Assembly (NCBI GenBank): GCA_013400115.1
Contig: VXBP01003494.1
Location: forward strand, 62,001 to 126,000
Reading direction: 5' to 3'
Length of the DNA: 64,000 bases
Origin: Rhinopomastus cyanomelas
Taxonomy: Eukaryota > Chordata > Aves > Bucerotiformes > Rhinopomastidae
Of the stretch, positions 23,956-37,057 are shown piece after piece (within the stretch, counting starts at the first letter, position 1; each line of letters opens with the position of its first letter). A program made the position numbers and the translations under genes. The notes under the pieces are model-generated. The model did no database searches. It was not told the DNA's origin and worked only from the letters and a program-made list of their open reading frames with translations.

Positions 23956-26900
23956 GTATGAGGTCTGAGGTATATGAGCATGAAGTAGTAGGAGACTAGG
24001 AAGAGACTTTGAAATCTTGTTTAATCTAGGCATCGTTACATACCACAGCGATGGCTCGTCTCTTTTGACAAGCATCTTTGTCTTTACGTTTCTGGGCAGG
24101 CAGTGTCTCTCTCATGAATGTGGGAATGTTGTAAGAGCACTTGCTTGTTCTCATAACCCTGTCGTGTGACACAGGTCGCCTTTCTTTCGGTTTGTTTCTT
24201 TTCCAGTTTAATAAGGATTCCGATTATTATGTTAGGAAGATGCACTTATTAACATTATTAAACAAAAAAAAATTATTTTCCTGTCAGAACCCTGTAGTTG
24301 TCTGTTTATCTCTTCAAGTCTTTAAACTCGGTGATAACAGGAGAAGTTTCTGGCAGGCCATTTAATTACAGTACCTGCATCACAGTTATCTTTTATTCTT
24401 CTCCAGTTCCTATTCCACAGTTGCCCTTCAACATTTTCCAAGTGTAGAAATTTGGGTCATATACAGAATTGTACCTGATTCATCATGCCAGCTTGTGCTC
24501 ATGGTGCTCTCAGACCCAGCGGTACTGTATCTGCTCTTCTGACAAGTGTCACGTGAGATGTATGTGAAGAATGGAGGAATCCCTTCCCGTAACAGTCACC
24601 CTGCTGTGATAACAAGAGTGAACAGGTTTATGCAAGAGGTTTCCAGGCTGATCCTGACAGGTTCATCATTTCTTGGTTGGAAATGATTGTTACTCCAAGA
24701 AGCTGCCTATGTGTAGTCATTTTTCTCCCAAGTCTACACATCCATGTTTTAGGAGTATGCAGCATTGTTAGCTTCCTGTTAATGCACTGGATTAACACAC
24801 AAGCTTTGCTCTTTGCTGCTTAGAATTGACTGATCTCTTGAATAAAGAATTTGAATTGAATTGAGTTCATTTCCGTGACAGCTTTTATGCAAGAACTCCA
24901 AACTCCCAGACAGTGGTAACACCTTCCAGTGGTATCATAACAACAGCAATAAGTATTTGACTGGGTTTTTATGCTTCACTGTACAGCATATTTTAAGCTA
25001 AAGGCAAGGTTTTTTTAATATACTTTTCTGTTGGCCCTTTATTAGCAGACATTTCCATTTAGCTCCCTAGACTTGCAGTGGCTAGCAGGTATCTTCCCAC
25101 ACATCAGGATTTCTTATCCTGTCAGTAGGATTGGGATTCCTGCAGGAAGTGACTACTGATACCTGGTGCTATAGAAAAGTGGGACTGAGCTAGAGAGAAA
25201 GTCTAGGAGCCTAGAGGTAAGTACAGGAGAGGAATTTGATATATATGTAGCTGTATTTATACAAGAATTCCTAGTATGATCAAAGTTTCCTACAGAAGTG
25301 AGTCTGTGCTAAAGTACAATCAGACGTTAGCTGTACTCTTGCGCATTCTGTGCTGAGTGAAGCCGAGTGAGGAACTCCTGTGCAGTGTGTTCCAGAGCAA
25401 TGCAAATGTGTCTTTCTAGTCAGTTCAACCATGAAAAACCCCCTCTTACAATTTATTGTAAATGCAGAAAACCAAGTGTAGTGGTGTAATGTTGTGTGAG
25501 TCCTTGTCTGTCCCTGTCTGTCCCACCTGGGTCACCACTAATGTCATGGATCGGAGACCCCAACTCTATTTCAACCAAGACCTTTTAGCTAAAGCATCAC
25601 ACACAAAGGAGGGTTTAACCAAACCACATGAATCTGCAGGCAGTGAAACAACTGACTCAGTTTGGAGAAGAAAGGCCAGAAGACATTTTAATGTGGCATT
25701 AATGCATCTCCTAACAGTCCAAGATGGAGAGAAGCAAAGAAGACAAAGAGTAGGTGGAAGTCACTGGGTGGGGAGAAGAGGAGGGAATGTAGGGGAAAAC
25801 GCTTTTCTTTTCAACTTTTTAAACCCAAACTTTAAACTTTTCTACAGAAAACACACAAATTAGACTTCCAAATCCTGTTCAACTTTTAAAGCAGAACATC
25901 ACATTAAAGTGATGTTTTCTAAACGTAAAGCGTCTGTAATATTCTTTAAAAATACAAAACCAAAAGTGACTGTGGTGTGATTCTTGCTGTCCACTCATTG
26001 GAGTGTTCCCATGGAGTTCAAATCTTCTCTTGCCTGAGGAGCAGCAAAGGTTTCATTCAGAATTCTGATCTCTTAGACATATTGGAACTGTAAGGTGATA
26101 GAGTGCTGTCCTTTTCATCTGTTTTGCTGAAGCTTGCTCAATTCATGTAAAGTACTTGAATATGAAATACTCCCATATTCAAGCCACCAGAAGGTGGACC
26201 AGTAAGAACAATGTCCACTCTGGCTATAAGGAACTGTCCCAAGTGGTCCAGGCCTGCTTTTGTGCAAGTTGTAGTAGTAGCTGGTACCTTTAAGTGATTA
26301 AAATTAATCCAGCATTAATCTCTTTCTCTTGTGTCTTAACTGCTAAGCTGGTGTCTCCAATTGAGTTGATGTAACAGTGATACTGAATCATGACAAAACA
26401 GACCTGTACCCAGCACTCAACAGTTTGATCATTTGTTTTTACAACTGATTTTATTTTAGTTTTATGTTTATCTTACATATCAAAGTATTTCTTTTTGATT
26501 GTCAGCAGTTTTGCTGCTGCTCTCTGCCAGAATCCTAAGTTAGATCCATTTTATTCAGTCAACCACCTACTGTTTGAAATAGCTGCGATATTTTTCCTTT
26601 TTTGCCATCAGAATTGGTTTTCAAACACACACTTTTCAATATGTGTCTGGGTTCAGTGACAAACATGTATATTGTGTGTGTTAGTAAGAGTATGTTATAA
26701 AAGCATATTGCCATTGTGGTTATGTTTAAAGTCTTTCAGGAAGATTTGTTTGTATTTTGTCTGATATGTCCTCTCCTGTAGACTGGGATTCTGCACAACT
26801 TGGTCATTACTGACTTGGGCTGTGAAGCTCACAAGCACTCAACAGCATTGCCAAGACATTCCAAAAAAAAGTAGTTACCATTCTGTCAGTTGTGATGTTT

Positions 26901-28507
26901 CTGGCCCCAACACGAGCCACTAACTCCATTCAGCTCCAGCACAATCCTGGAATTATGTGTTTAAAAGAGAAACCATACTTTGATGCAATGATAGCAATTT
27001 AAGTTCACAGAAGAAATGCAAATATTTGTTGTAGTTGTTGGGCTCAGATATTTCGGATGGACACGCAGGCTGTGACTGTGTGTAGAATGTATGGCAAGTA
27101 TTCCAGCGCTTTCTACCCAGGCTGCACTCACAGGGTATTTTTTTTTTGTGTGTAAAGCAGGTACATAAAAATGAAGATAAATGCAAGGTGTATTAGTCAA
27201 AGGGAACAAGTGCAGGACAAATTTCTGTGTAAGGTCCAATTTTAAACAGTGAATCTATAAAACATTAGAAAGATACCGTTTTGAGAAAACTACCTTTAGG
27301 TTCCTGGTATTTCTGTGGAATATGAACTTGGCTAGAATGTGCTCTCCAGGGGTCTGAATGAGGTGTGAAAAGTCTCAGCAAACATTTTACACTTAATGTA
27401 ATGGACAGATATGCTTCACTGAATTTGGCTAGTATTTCTGATAGCAGGAAGAAGTTTGATGTGGTTTCTCTTTCTAGGTTACTTACTTCATGTCTCCCAC
27501 CACAGGGAACAGAAAGCCATTCATGGCTTAAAATTTACTAAGTACAAATTACCAAGTGGTGCACACCAGAGAATCTCTAGTGCAAAGCAGCTGGTGCTGA
27601 TGTTCTGACATTCAGAACACATTGATTTTTATGATGAATTTGAGAATTCAGACTATTAGTTGATGATATGACTGTCTGTTGCAGTGGTGTGCATTAGGGT
27701 TAGGTACTCGTGGAGCATATCCTCCATTTAGTTTAGTCCAATCTGACAGGAATCCAAGTAATGTGTTCCAGCACTGTAACTGGGGACTACTGAAAAGTTT
27801 TACTTCTTACCGTGCTCTGCATCAAATCTGAAATAATCATACAGGTTGATCTTAAGTAACCTGACTGAACTAAAGCAGTTGAACTTTTTAAACAAGTTTA
27901 TGGTTTTCACAGATTTTAACCAGCAAGCATAAACCTCTCCATTATTGCTTATGGATCATTTTCATTTCTTCACATCAAGTACTTGGCAGGGTACGGTTAA
28001 CACAGTAAAATTAATACCCTGAACCTACAAAAGCCCCTAACTGTGTTTTGACATGCTAGATAAATGAATTTTGCTCTAAAAGCCTCAGAATACATATATA
28101 CTATCTGGGGTTTTACCTATGGGGTATAATTATAAGGAAATCAGGTGACTTGAACAGTTGGTTCAGCAGCTGAGCCAAACAAACTTGCAGGTTTCAAATG
28201 TGGAAAAGTCTTTAATCCTTAGACTGTTCTGCCTGTCACTACAATATCAGTAGGAAATGGAACAATTCTGTAAGCCTGCTGTAGTACTAGTACTGCTAAA
28301 TAATGCTGGAGATGGAGGGGAGATTTTGAATAGAGGCTTCAAGACTATCCTTGTCTTAGAAACTGTTTAATGTAGTTGGCAGAGAATTCTGGTTTGTGCT
28401 TATCTGGTAAAATAGAGCATGGGGTTTGCCTTTTATTGAGCTACTTTTTCACTGTTTTGGAAGATAAAATATATTTCCCTTTTTTTTTTTCTTGTTTTCA
28501 TGCTAAG
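23956..28507. other. Intronic sequence without firmly recognised features
   Basis: Mostly unique. An 8-bp-stem perfect hairpin lies at 25895-25916. A stretch ending near 24885 has an AATAAA and resembles the end of an LTR, but no partner end was found. A 133-codon open frame at 25462-25863 has no recognisable domain. Confidence 0.5.
25895..25916. repeat. Small perfect inverted repeat
   Basis: AACATCAC, six-base loop ATTAAA, GTGATGTT. Probably incidental. Confidence 0.6.
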
Positions 28508-28641
28508 CCTACGATTTACTGTTGTCACCGATCCCCCAGAAGATGAACAGGAACTTGAGTGCGAAGATATTGGGTTTGCTTATGTCAGTTTGCGAGAGAT
28601 ATTCCAGAAGCAAAGAGATGTCATTGAGCAAGACCTTGATG
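28508..28641 (+). CDS. RPGRIP1L: RPGRIP1L coding exon (RPGR-interacting domain, core)
   Basis: A 134-nt exon with a polypyrimidine tract and acceptor GCTAAG at 28507 and donor GATG|GTAAGT at 28641/28642. It starts in phase 2 (the split codon reads Ser) and ends in phase 1. It encodes LRFTVVTDPPEDEQELECED followed by IGFAYVSLREIFQKQRDVIEQDLD. The FTVV-DPP-(D/E)-rich-ECED-IG core followed by an amphipathic DVIEQ helix is a hallmark of the family's C-terminal domain, which binds RPGR-type partners at the transition zone. Confidence 0.95.
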
Positions 28642-29090
28642 GTAAGTTTTAAAGATTATTTTTTTGTAACCTAAACATTATTTTCTGGATTTCTGCTTTT
28701 TTCTGCAAGCTTTGCTGTGCCAGAAATTGTTTGGCGTTGTTTCAATAAGAAATTCTTTAATGTTCACTAATGGCTTCCACATTTGTTTGCAAAACTGTGC
28801 ACTATTGTTATTCCTTGCAATCTGCTGAAAAACAAAATCAGGAAAAACCAAGCAGCATTCCGAGTTAATAGCTTATAAAAGATCATCATTTTCAGGGCAT
28901 GTGCACTTACTGCAATTCTCTTGTTTATACTACGTGCTTCATGCTAGTAAGACTATAAATATGTATTTTTAATTAAAATGTATGTCAGTAATTCTGTGTT
29001 GCTGATGTCTACACGTTATTTGAAGTTATGTGGTAACTTCATGTAACTTCACAGTAACTTAAGCTCATGGCCACCATATGAAACCTGTAT

Positions 29091-29716
29091 CATAGAATCA
29101 TTAGGGATTGGAAGGGACCTCGAAAGATCATTCAGTCCTATCGCCCTGACACAGCAGGATCACCTAGACCAAGTCACACAGGAACACATCCAGGCAAGTA
29201 TTAAACATCTCCAGTGAAGGAGACTCCACAACCTCCCTGGGCAGCTTGATCCAGTGCTCTGTCACCCTCACTGTGAAGAAGTTTCTTCTCAAGTTGATGT
29301 GGAACCTCCTATGTTCCAGCTTACAACCATTGCCCCTGGTCCTATCACTAAGATGACATTGAGAAGAGCCTGGCTCCATCCTCTTGACACCCACCCTTCA
29401 CATATTTACAGACATTAATGAGGTCACATCTGAGTCTTCTCTTCTCCAAGCTAAAGAGACCCAGCTACCTCAGCCTCTCCTCAGAAGGGAGATGCTCCCT
29501 ATCCTTCGTCATCCTCGTTGCCCTACACTGGACTCCCTCCAGAAGCTCCACATCCCTCTTGAACTGAGGAGCCCAGAACTGGACACAATACTCCAGATGT
29601 GGTCTCACCAGTGCAGAGTAGAGGAGGAGAAGAATCCCTCTTGATCTGCTAACCACCCCACTTCTGATCCACCCCAGGATGCTGTTGGCCCTCTTGGCCA
29701 CAAGAGCACACTGCTG
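29091..29716 (-). mobile_element. CR1 LINE (antisense), well preserved
   Basis: From the tail complement (CATAGAATCATTAGGGATTG) to the segment for the AKRANSILGWIRSGVVSRSR-like part of ORF2. About 626 bp, high similarity to the copies at 23214 and 49204, so of the younger group. Confidence 0.93.
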
Positions 29717-32440
29717 TCAGGGATAATACCAAATGCTGGTGGCTTTGGTTAGGTGTTAGTTTAGAGTAAACATCCTTCTGTAAGACAGTGACCAAAATTT
29801 CACTGTGACTCATTAAAGTGAAGTGAGTAGGAGATGTGGAATCTTCTGTTTCCTGGGTCTTGGGACAACATTTTTATAGCTGTAATAAGAGGGCTGGAGA
29901 AGACTACTCAGTCATTTCATAGACAGTGAAAGAAAATTTTCTCCTTGCTTAGATATTCTGTTCCCCAAGGAACCAGGACATAGTTATCTGTGGTGCATTT
30001 CTCTCCTTATCTGGTCATCTCCATCCTCTTTCCCTGTTGTGGTAAAGGTCTGTGAAGCAGCTCAGAGTATATCTGTTACTAAACAGTTCTCTCCTGCAAC
30101 GGTAAGTGAAGTTGCTTGATTACCAGACGCAGTGCACCCATGTCCTCAAGGTACGCTCAGCATACCCGAAATTCTCATTAGCCCCAGCAGAATGCTGAGC
30201 TAACTTGACTTTGTTACTTCTGCTGCAATGTCTAATTACCATTTCTTAAGTGATGGGGAGCTGAGTAGTGAAAGAGAAATAGGCTTTCTTATCCATTTCC
30301 ATTATCATGCATGATTTGCATCTGTGCTGCAGCTAAAACCCTCAAAGTATGCGTCAAAGTTCCAACAACACGATAAGGAAAATTCTAAGAAGCCAATTTC
30401 TATACCATTTAAAATAATACATGGATTTGATGCACTTGTAACTGTGTCTGAACCACTTCATCTTTTCTCCACCATTAAGTTTTCTCCACGTAGTTGTAAC
30501 AAAAGCACATCTCCTCCAAAAAGGTGTTTCACAGTCTTGGTCTGGAAAATTGCTTTTTTCCAGGATTTTTTGGCCACAATTCCCATTGCCATCATTCCCA
30601 TTCAGTAACATTGGTTAGTGAGATAAATACAATTTTGTACCCTTGGAAGTCACCTTTCACAAAGCTCTTCAGACTCCTGACTGAAGGACTGGTGTTTGTT
30701 ACTGATTGTTCTCTCAGAAGGTAAACATGACTGTGTTATGGCAACTACTTCAGTACAGGGAGGAGCACTCCTGCCCCTCATCATAACACATTTGGACTAA
30801 TCTTTACTTTGTGTGCATTCTCTCTATGAAAGTAATACTAATTGATAGTAATAGATAGAAATACTTCTATTCTTATTCCTGTCAACGCTCCTCTCCTTTT
30901 TTGCAGGTGCTGTACATTATAGAGTTAGTTATTGCATCCTTCACCATGTTTTCTGAGCATTTCAGAGACTTGAAATGAATTGTAGGCTAATACGTGTCAG
31001 GTCATGGCCAAAATAGAAGAAATCAAGATATTTTCTTGGACTAAGTCATTGTAAAGGGTTTAAGATCTGGGCACACACTCCAGTTAAATGTATTGATACA
31101 ATAACTAGAGTTCCTGTACAGACTTTATGAAGTAGCTGCTGGTTTGAGGGGAAAGGAATAAACCCAGACATAGGGACATTCATAGGATGCTATCACACAG
31201 AGATCTAATAACTCTTAACTTAGATACCATCAACTTGCATTATTTTTTTTGAGGGCTGCAAACGTGTATGTTTTTCATCTCTTGTTCCTTTCATTGTCAA
31301 TGGTGTGAAAGTGGCCTACATAAAACTTGAAGCAATAAAGTGAATGGCTAAGCAAGAGTACAAGACGCGTAACACTATGTCTCAGAGATAACAATATTAC
31401 AACTGAGAAAGTAGACTTAACACTGTCTGCTGATATCATCGTTTACATTTATCTTAGTGTTCTTACGACTAGAAGGTGTAAAGACGAGCAGGTCTGCTTT
31501 GTAAGTTGCCAGTTCACAGTTGATTTCTCCAAGGAGATACAAGACGGCTTGGTTCTCCAAAAACAACATCCAGTCTCTCCTATAGTAGCGCTATCAACAA
31601 AATTAATGATGGAAGTTTATCCCATATTTTTGCTTCCAAACCTTGCCGTTTGTCTGCTGTGGAAATTGCTTTGAAATTGCTTTTTACGTAGGACTGGGAA
31701 AAAGCCTCATTTTTGATGGTTGGCAGCCTGTTTGTAGTCACAGCATCAGAGATTGTGTCCATCCAGTCTTACATAGATTTTTTAAAAGTGGGCAATTTAA
31801 AATCATTTTAGCTGATTTCTGTAAAATAGAAATCTTAAATACTACTTCAAAATATACGCAAAGATGGAGGTAGTTAAACAGTTTAGTCTTGGGGAAATAC
31901 CGCTTTTGTCTTCACTATTTTTCAACTGCCTGGAAACCTGGAATTAGAATAGTTTTGCATTGCATCAACTGGAAAAAACAATTTACTGTTTAAATACTCA
32001 TAACTCTCTGGGCTCATTTGGACTGGCCATACACAGAGTAGAAAATAGCTTAATTGCTAGATTTTTTTACTTTATTTCTAGTTATGCTTACGTGTCTTTA
32101 CTAGGTGGTGGAACATCTCTATTTATGTATAGTGAAAAGTAATTAACATATCTAGGTAGTTGGCATATACAGCTAGTTTCCTCTATTCTGAGTTAATTCC
32201 AACAGTAATAGTTTGATTGATGTACATTCAAGTTCTTGGAGTGCTCAGTTTCCAGTAGGCTGAGTGCCTGAACTGGCAGATTTCTCATTTATACTTTTTT
32301 ATTTATTTATTCTTTTTTTTTTTTTTTTAAGCAGGCACTACGTGCCTTTTAATCTGTCCAAGTGCTGAGGGAAATTATCAGAACAAAAGCAAAAGCTTAA
32401 ATGAAACTGCTAATGCTGTTTTGTGATGTTTCCTTTCTAG
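29717..32440. other. Intronic sequence with a T-rich tract
   Basis: Unique sequence. A (TTTA)n tract followed by a T16 run lies at 32295-32328. Confidence 0.55.
32295..32328. repeat. T-rich simple repeat
   Basis: TTTTTTATTTATTTATTC followed by sixteen T, about 110 bp before the last coding exon. Confidence 0.9.
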
Positions 32441-32544
32441 TTTACGATGCAGAAGATGATAGTGCGGTAATTGGGAAGCTCAAAGTAACAGTGGAAGCCC
32501 TCCACGCACTGCGTTCAATCTATGAGGAATGCCAACATGACTAG
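32441..32544 (+). CDS. RPGRIP1L: RPGRIP1L terminal coding exon with stop
   Basis: The last coding exon, with acceptor TTTCCTTTCTAG ending at 32440. It starts in phase 1 (split codon Val) and ends at TAG 32542-32544. It encodes VYDAEDDSAVIGKLKVTVEA and then LHALRSIYEECQHD. The IGKLKVTVEALHAL strand and helix close the C2-like domain in the family. The very C-terminus (EECQHD) looks a few residues shorter than I recall for mammalian RPGRIP1L, so its exact end is the least conserved part. The six exons splice to 759 nt with no internal stop. Confidence 0.94.
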
Positions 32545-32905
32545 GAGGCATGAAAGGCAAGTTTGCCTACAGAAGTTCTTTCTCCCAGAGTAAACACATG
32601 CTTGATAGTGCTTCAAAGATAAGAACTTTGTAATTCTTACAGGGTATTTAATGTATAATTTATATGAAAGGGACGCTTGATTTGTAGTTGTAAAGTTTTG
32701 TATACTTTTTAGTCTGTTTGTTTTTATATTCCCCCCTAGGCTAAAGATTCTTTCCACAATGGACAAACGTCATGTAAATAATTAATACCTACATGATTGA
32801 GTGATGTGCTTTATTTGCATTTTCCAGATTTTTTTCCCTACATAAAACAGTCATAAAAATGCAAGTCAAATTTTTAATTTTTAATAAAAAAACCATAAGC
32901 CTTAG
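32545..32905 (+). other. RPGRIP1L: RPGRIP1L 3' UTR (probable) with poly(A) signal
   Basis: AT-rich sequence directly after the stop codon. The first canonical AATAAA on the plus strand downstream of the stop is at 32883-32888, giving a 3' UTR of about 360 nt. The cleavage point is inferred, and a longer UTR cannot be excluded. Confidence 0.6.
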
Positions 32906-35619
32906 AAAACTGATTAAAAATACTTTTATGTTATCCCTAATCACCCCACTAAATGGAATGCCTGTGATTAGCCTCATTAAGAATTTTATACTGTGAAGAT
33001 TTTATTAAAAGCAATATATGAAAATTACTTGGATTAATGTGTTAATCTGCCTCTTTAAAATGCTAATATCCATTTTATGCACATTAAATCTCAGTATGTG
33101 TTTTCTTTGATGCATGTAGTTCCTATCAATTAAATGTAAAAAATTAGGCTAGTTGCAGGACTTATTAAATTACTGCAACCTTTTTTTAAATAACTTTTAC
33201 CCTTCTACTAACATTATAATCAGCTGTTTATGACTCTCATGATGTGGAGCAGGGGGAGGGCAGGCACAATCATTCTCCTGTACAGTCAGAAATTTACTTT
33301 CAGGCAACATCTGTCAAAGCACAAAGAGAAAACCATACGGTATCAGATTTTTGCTTCACCTAGTTTGAGCTGCAGGGACAGGCAACTGTTTTCATTTGTT
33401 TTTTGTCATTTTAGAACCAACATCAAACACATAAAATGGATTGTCATATCTGAATAACCAGTGTCTAGCTTAGAAAGTTAATTTTCCAGCTTTTAAGCAA
33501 TCTCAGTGAAGGATTTAATTGATATTTTTAATGGAGCTGTGAATCAATGCTGCAAAAGGATTGCCTCTTGAGAACAAGGATATAATACATTTCATTTTTT
33601 TTAATTTCCTTTTTTATTTGTCATTTTTTCAAAGGATCTTACAGGCTGTAGAGTTTCACTGTTTGCAAACAGGCTATGTTTCTTCATAAGCATATGTAAA
33701 GTATTCAGAGAGATAAGTAATTTATTAAAATATACCTAATTTGCCGTGATATATTAAATCTCTGCTTCAGTGATCACAGACCATTTCATTTAGAGAATTA
33801 GGCATTCCCTCTTTGTGTGATTAAAGCTCTGGAAAATGAGTTCTTTGCTCCTATTTGTGAACATTCAAAGCCTGCTAATGGCAAGAAGATGGAATAGATT
33901 ATGAGACAATTCATTACAGTTGAAAAGAAAAAAACCCACAGCTATAATGCAAAAATGCAAGTATGAATATCTGCATAGAGTTCGAACCATCTGTGCTCTA
34001 ATGGCTCCAGTAATGGCTCTTCGTCTTCAGCAGGATTTGAAACGATGTCCATATAATATTAATTTGTTGATATACATTATGAGGCCAATGGAATGAATAT
34101 ATTCTGACCACAGAAATCTCTGAATTTCAACAGAAACCTGTGGTTGACTCCATTTTAGGGCCTGCCATCCTCAGTAGTACTTCTCATCCAGACCTTGCCA
34201 ATCCTGGCAGCGTTTCATTCCTCTGGAAGTTTTAGGAGACCACAGACAGCTGCATTCCTAAACTCCTCCATTCTTCAGTTAAAGGCCATATGTTTGTTGT
34301 CATTGGGGCTGGCACTTAGTTCGTCGTTTTGGCCACCGTTTCCAGCTGGCTTTGGCTTGGTGTGTCTATATTGTCAGTAAGACTGTTATTATACATTACA
34401 ATAATTCGAAACAGCTAGGTTGAACACTGAGATTAACTGAGTGGCTTCTCAGAAATTTAGTTGTGGTATTCTGTCAGGAGGTTCTTGTTATTCTTCTAAT
34501 ACTTTGCAAACCAAACTCAATGCCCTGCACATAAACAGAGCAGCGAATCGTATGGAGTGTTCTTATGTGCCTGTTTATTGACTCACCGGAGAACTGTGTC
34601 ACTAGGGCTTGTTTTCTTCTGAAATAAACCATGTGGTAACATTAGACAATCAGTGATGTTCATCTCACTTAAATGTTTACAGTAACACCCTTAGCACTTA
34701 ATCTTCACCATCTGAAGCTGAAAACTTAGAACCCAAGAGTCGTACGTTCATTAAACACAGACCTCGTGGGTAAGTCACTGCAAAATAGCCCGGCCGACAT
34801 TTGGTTACATCATGTTAACTGTTCTCAGCAACTCCAGTGTCAGCACGCGTGATTTGCCTCAGGCTCTCAGTGAACCTCTTTGCGAAGCTCACTGTTACTC
34901 AGGTTTGGATGAAAAAAACCCTGTCCCTCGTTGCTATTCATGTTTATTGCTAAGACAGATATAATATTCCTTGAGGATATTTCCAGCAGATGGATTGTGT
35001 TATCTTATGCAACGTAAGTATGTGAACATGCTAGACAGGTTTGCTTTTCCATTCAGTAGTCTCTTAAATCTTGGGTCTAAATGCTGGACTGTGCAAAGAA
35101 AGTGGAAATTCCATCTAGTAGTGTTGTGTCCAGAATTTAGCTGGAGATAGCTAAGGGGAAAAGTACCCTTTATTGTGTGCAACGTGATAGGAAGCACAGT
35201 TCTTCCTGCACTTTAGAAAAGCAGTTTGTTAATGCTAGGTACTACCATACTTCAAAACGTGACAATTACACTCTCTTTTGCGGAACAGAAATTTTGTGTG
35301 TTGTAGCTTTGGATCCAGCGGTGATCCAGCACAAGATGAACCGGGCAGGCTCAGATGATCAGTTCTATTACTTTTGTTCTTACAGCTTTGCTGAGGTATA
35401 ATCGCTGCTGTTCTCCAGGAATCCCAGGTGTGTTTATCAAGAGGGAAACTTCAACTTAGCTCAAGAGCCCCTTTTTTTAAGTGCTGCTTTTAGCCTGTTG
35501 CAGCCTTGTAGTCCACCTAGGGGTGGATGCTGTAAGAGCAAACACATCATGAACCAAGGTAACATCTATGTGAACTTGATAAATTTACTGTGCGGCGAGT
35601 CGCAGTTTAGCTTGTGTGC
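32906..35619. other. Downstream AT-rich unique sequence
   Basis: No CR1 or LTR recognised. From 32990 to 34100 it is rich in TAAT/ATTA motifs and free of repeats, the look of conserved non-coding DNA, but conservation cannot be judged from one sequence. Confidence 0.45.
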
Positions 35620-35780
35620 TTGCATGTTGCTCAGGGCTGTATCCAACCTGGTCTTGAAAATCTCCAAGGATAAAGACTGCTTAACTTCTCTGAGCAGCCT
35701 GTTCCAGTGGCTGACTGTCCTCATGGTGAAAAAAAGGACACAACTTCCACACAAATTGAAGCCAAATCTGCATCTAAGTA
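35620..35780 (-). mobile_element. Old CR1 LINE fragment (antisense)
   Basis: On the minus strand it reads as an ORF2 C-terminal relic, VSHWNRLLREVKQSLSLEIF followed by KTRLDTALSNM, with decayed flanks and no preserved 3' tail. Confidence 0.75.
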
Positions 35781-35928
35781 TATGAAAACCACTTTTGCAC
35801 TCAATATACCATCTAACCACTGAAGTTTTAAAGTGTTTTTAATTCTGTGGATAGCATGAGCCTGAGCTTGTTTGTCATTTGTTTTATCCATTTAACATTT
35901 TGCACAAAATACCAGTATCTGCGCGTTT

Positions 35929-36002
35929 TAGATCTAGGTGATCCTGCTGTGGCAAGGGGGTTGGACAAGATGATCTTTTGAGGTCCCTTCTGGGATTTTA
36001 GT
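35929..36002 (+). mobile_element. CR1 LINE 3' end fragment
   Basis: A TAGGTGATCCTGCTGTGGCA start and a GATGATCTTTTGAGGTCCCT end, about 70 bp. Confidence 0.8.
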
Positions 36003-36797
36003 GTGGACTTTGATGCCTGCTGCATTGCAATGTGCCATCAAATCTAATTGACTAAAACCATAGCTCTGTTATTATTAACAGCGTGGTTTGCTCAGATAAT
36101 TTTTGTATAGGTTTCAGGAAAACCAATTTGATACGGTTTACACCTGGTTTTGTTCTATTAGGCTTAGATTATAATATAAATAAATATATACCAACCAAAT
36201 AAATATGTCTATATATATATAGATATATCTCAATATAATATCAACCAAACAAGACCAGGCTTCCATTGAGATGATACTCTCTATGACCTTCATTCATTAA
36301 TCCTTAGCATAATTTAGATTTACAAAGAAACTTTTCCCTGAGCCAAGGGGAACAGGGATGTAAGCCTGGAACCTCTGTCCACACCCACTCTGACTTGTGT
36401 AGCAGCATCCACAGCTGCACCAGTGCAAGACAGATCTTGCCCATGATCCTGCAGTGATTTGTTTCATGTTTCTGTGGATCTGGCTGTACAGTCTATTTTC
36501 TGTTTAGGCAAACTGTCATTCTGGTTGAATGTAAAATCACTTCCTTGTGCATTAAAGCTGCAAGAACTGAACTTCCCTTGGAAAAACATTGGGGAAAAAT
36601 GCAGTCCTTCCACTACAAAAAACATAAATCAATAAAGTTTATTTTGAAGAATTATCACGTGACTACTAAGTGTTCTGATTACCTGCTCATACATATAGAC
36701 AGCTACAATAGCTGAAAGAGTCTCTGATGTCAATGACAAGATTAAGTCAAACTTTTTTATTATATATAGACAAGCTGGAAAGCTGGGCAGGGAGGAA
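36003..36797. other. Unique spacer with an AT-rich tract
   Basis: An A/T simple sequence including (TA)n lies at about 36171-36243; nothing else recognised. Confidence 0.55.
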
Positions 36798-37057
36798 TTT
36801 AATGAACTATAACAAGGGCAGTATAATGTCTGCATCTCAGCAACAACAGCCATAGGCACCAGTATCGGTTGGGGACTGACCTGTTGGAGAGCAGTGTAGG
36901 AGAAAGGGACCTAGGGGTCCTGGTGGACAGCAGGATGGCCATGAGCCAGCAACGGGCCCTTGTGGCCAAGAAGGCAAATGGGATCCTGGAGTGGATCAGT
37001 AAGGGGGTGGCTGGTAGATTGAGAGAGGTTCTCCTCTCCCTCAACTCTGCCCTGGAT
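36798..37057 (+). mobile_element. Internal CR1 LINE fragment lacking its 3' end
   Basis: Encodes the GTDLLESSVGERDLGVLVDS-like segment and AMSQQRALVAKKANGILEWI. It begins mid-element and stops at CTCTGCCCTGGATAC without the 3' UTR. CR1 copies normally keep the 3' end, so this one was cut by a later deletion or rearrangement. Confidence 0.88.

Noticed and set aside
24127..24885. Possible LTR ending CCGTGACA with an AATAAA shortly before
   Set aside because: The end looks LTR-like, but I found no matching TG start or target duplication.
25462..25863. 133-codon open frame as a new gene
   Set aside because: No recognisable domain, no splice context, low-complexity basic composition; lies in an RPGRIP1L intron.
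29717..32440. An extra coding exon in the intron before the last exon
   Set aside because: The 28508 and 32441 exons join in phase and read as continuous family sequence, leaving no gap to fill.
610..32544. Assignment to the paralogue RPGRIP1 instead of RPGRIP1L
   Set aside because: The C-terminal wording (IGKLKVTVEALHAL, ECEDIG, VIYVDK) fits RPGRIP1L better from memory; not verified by search.
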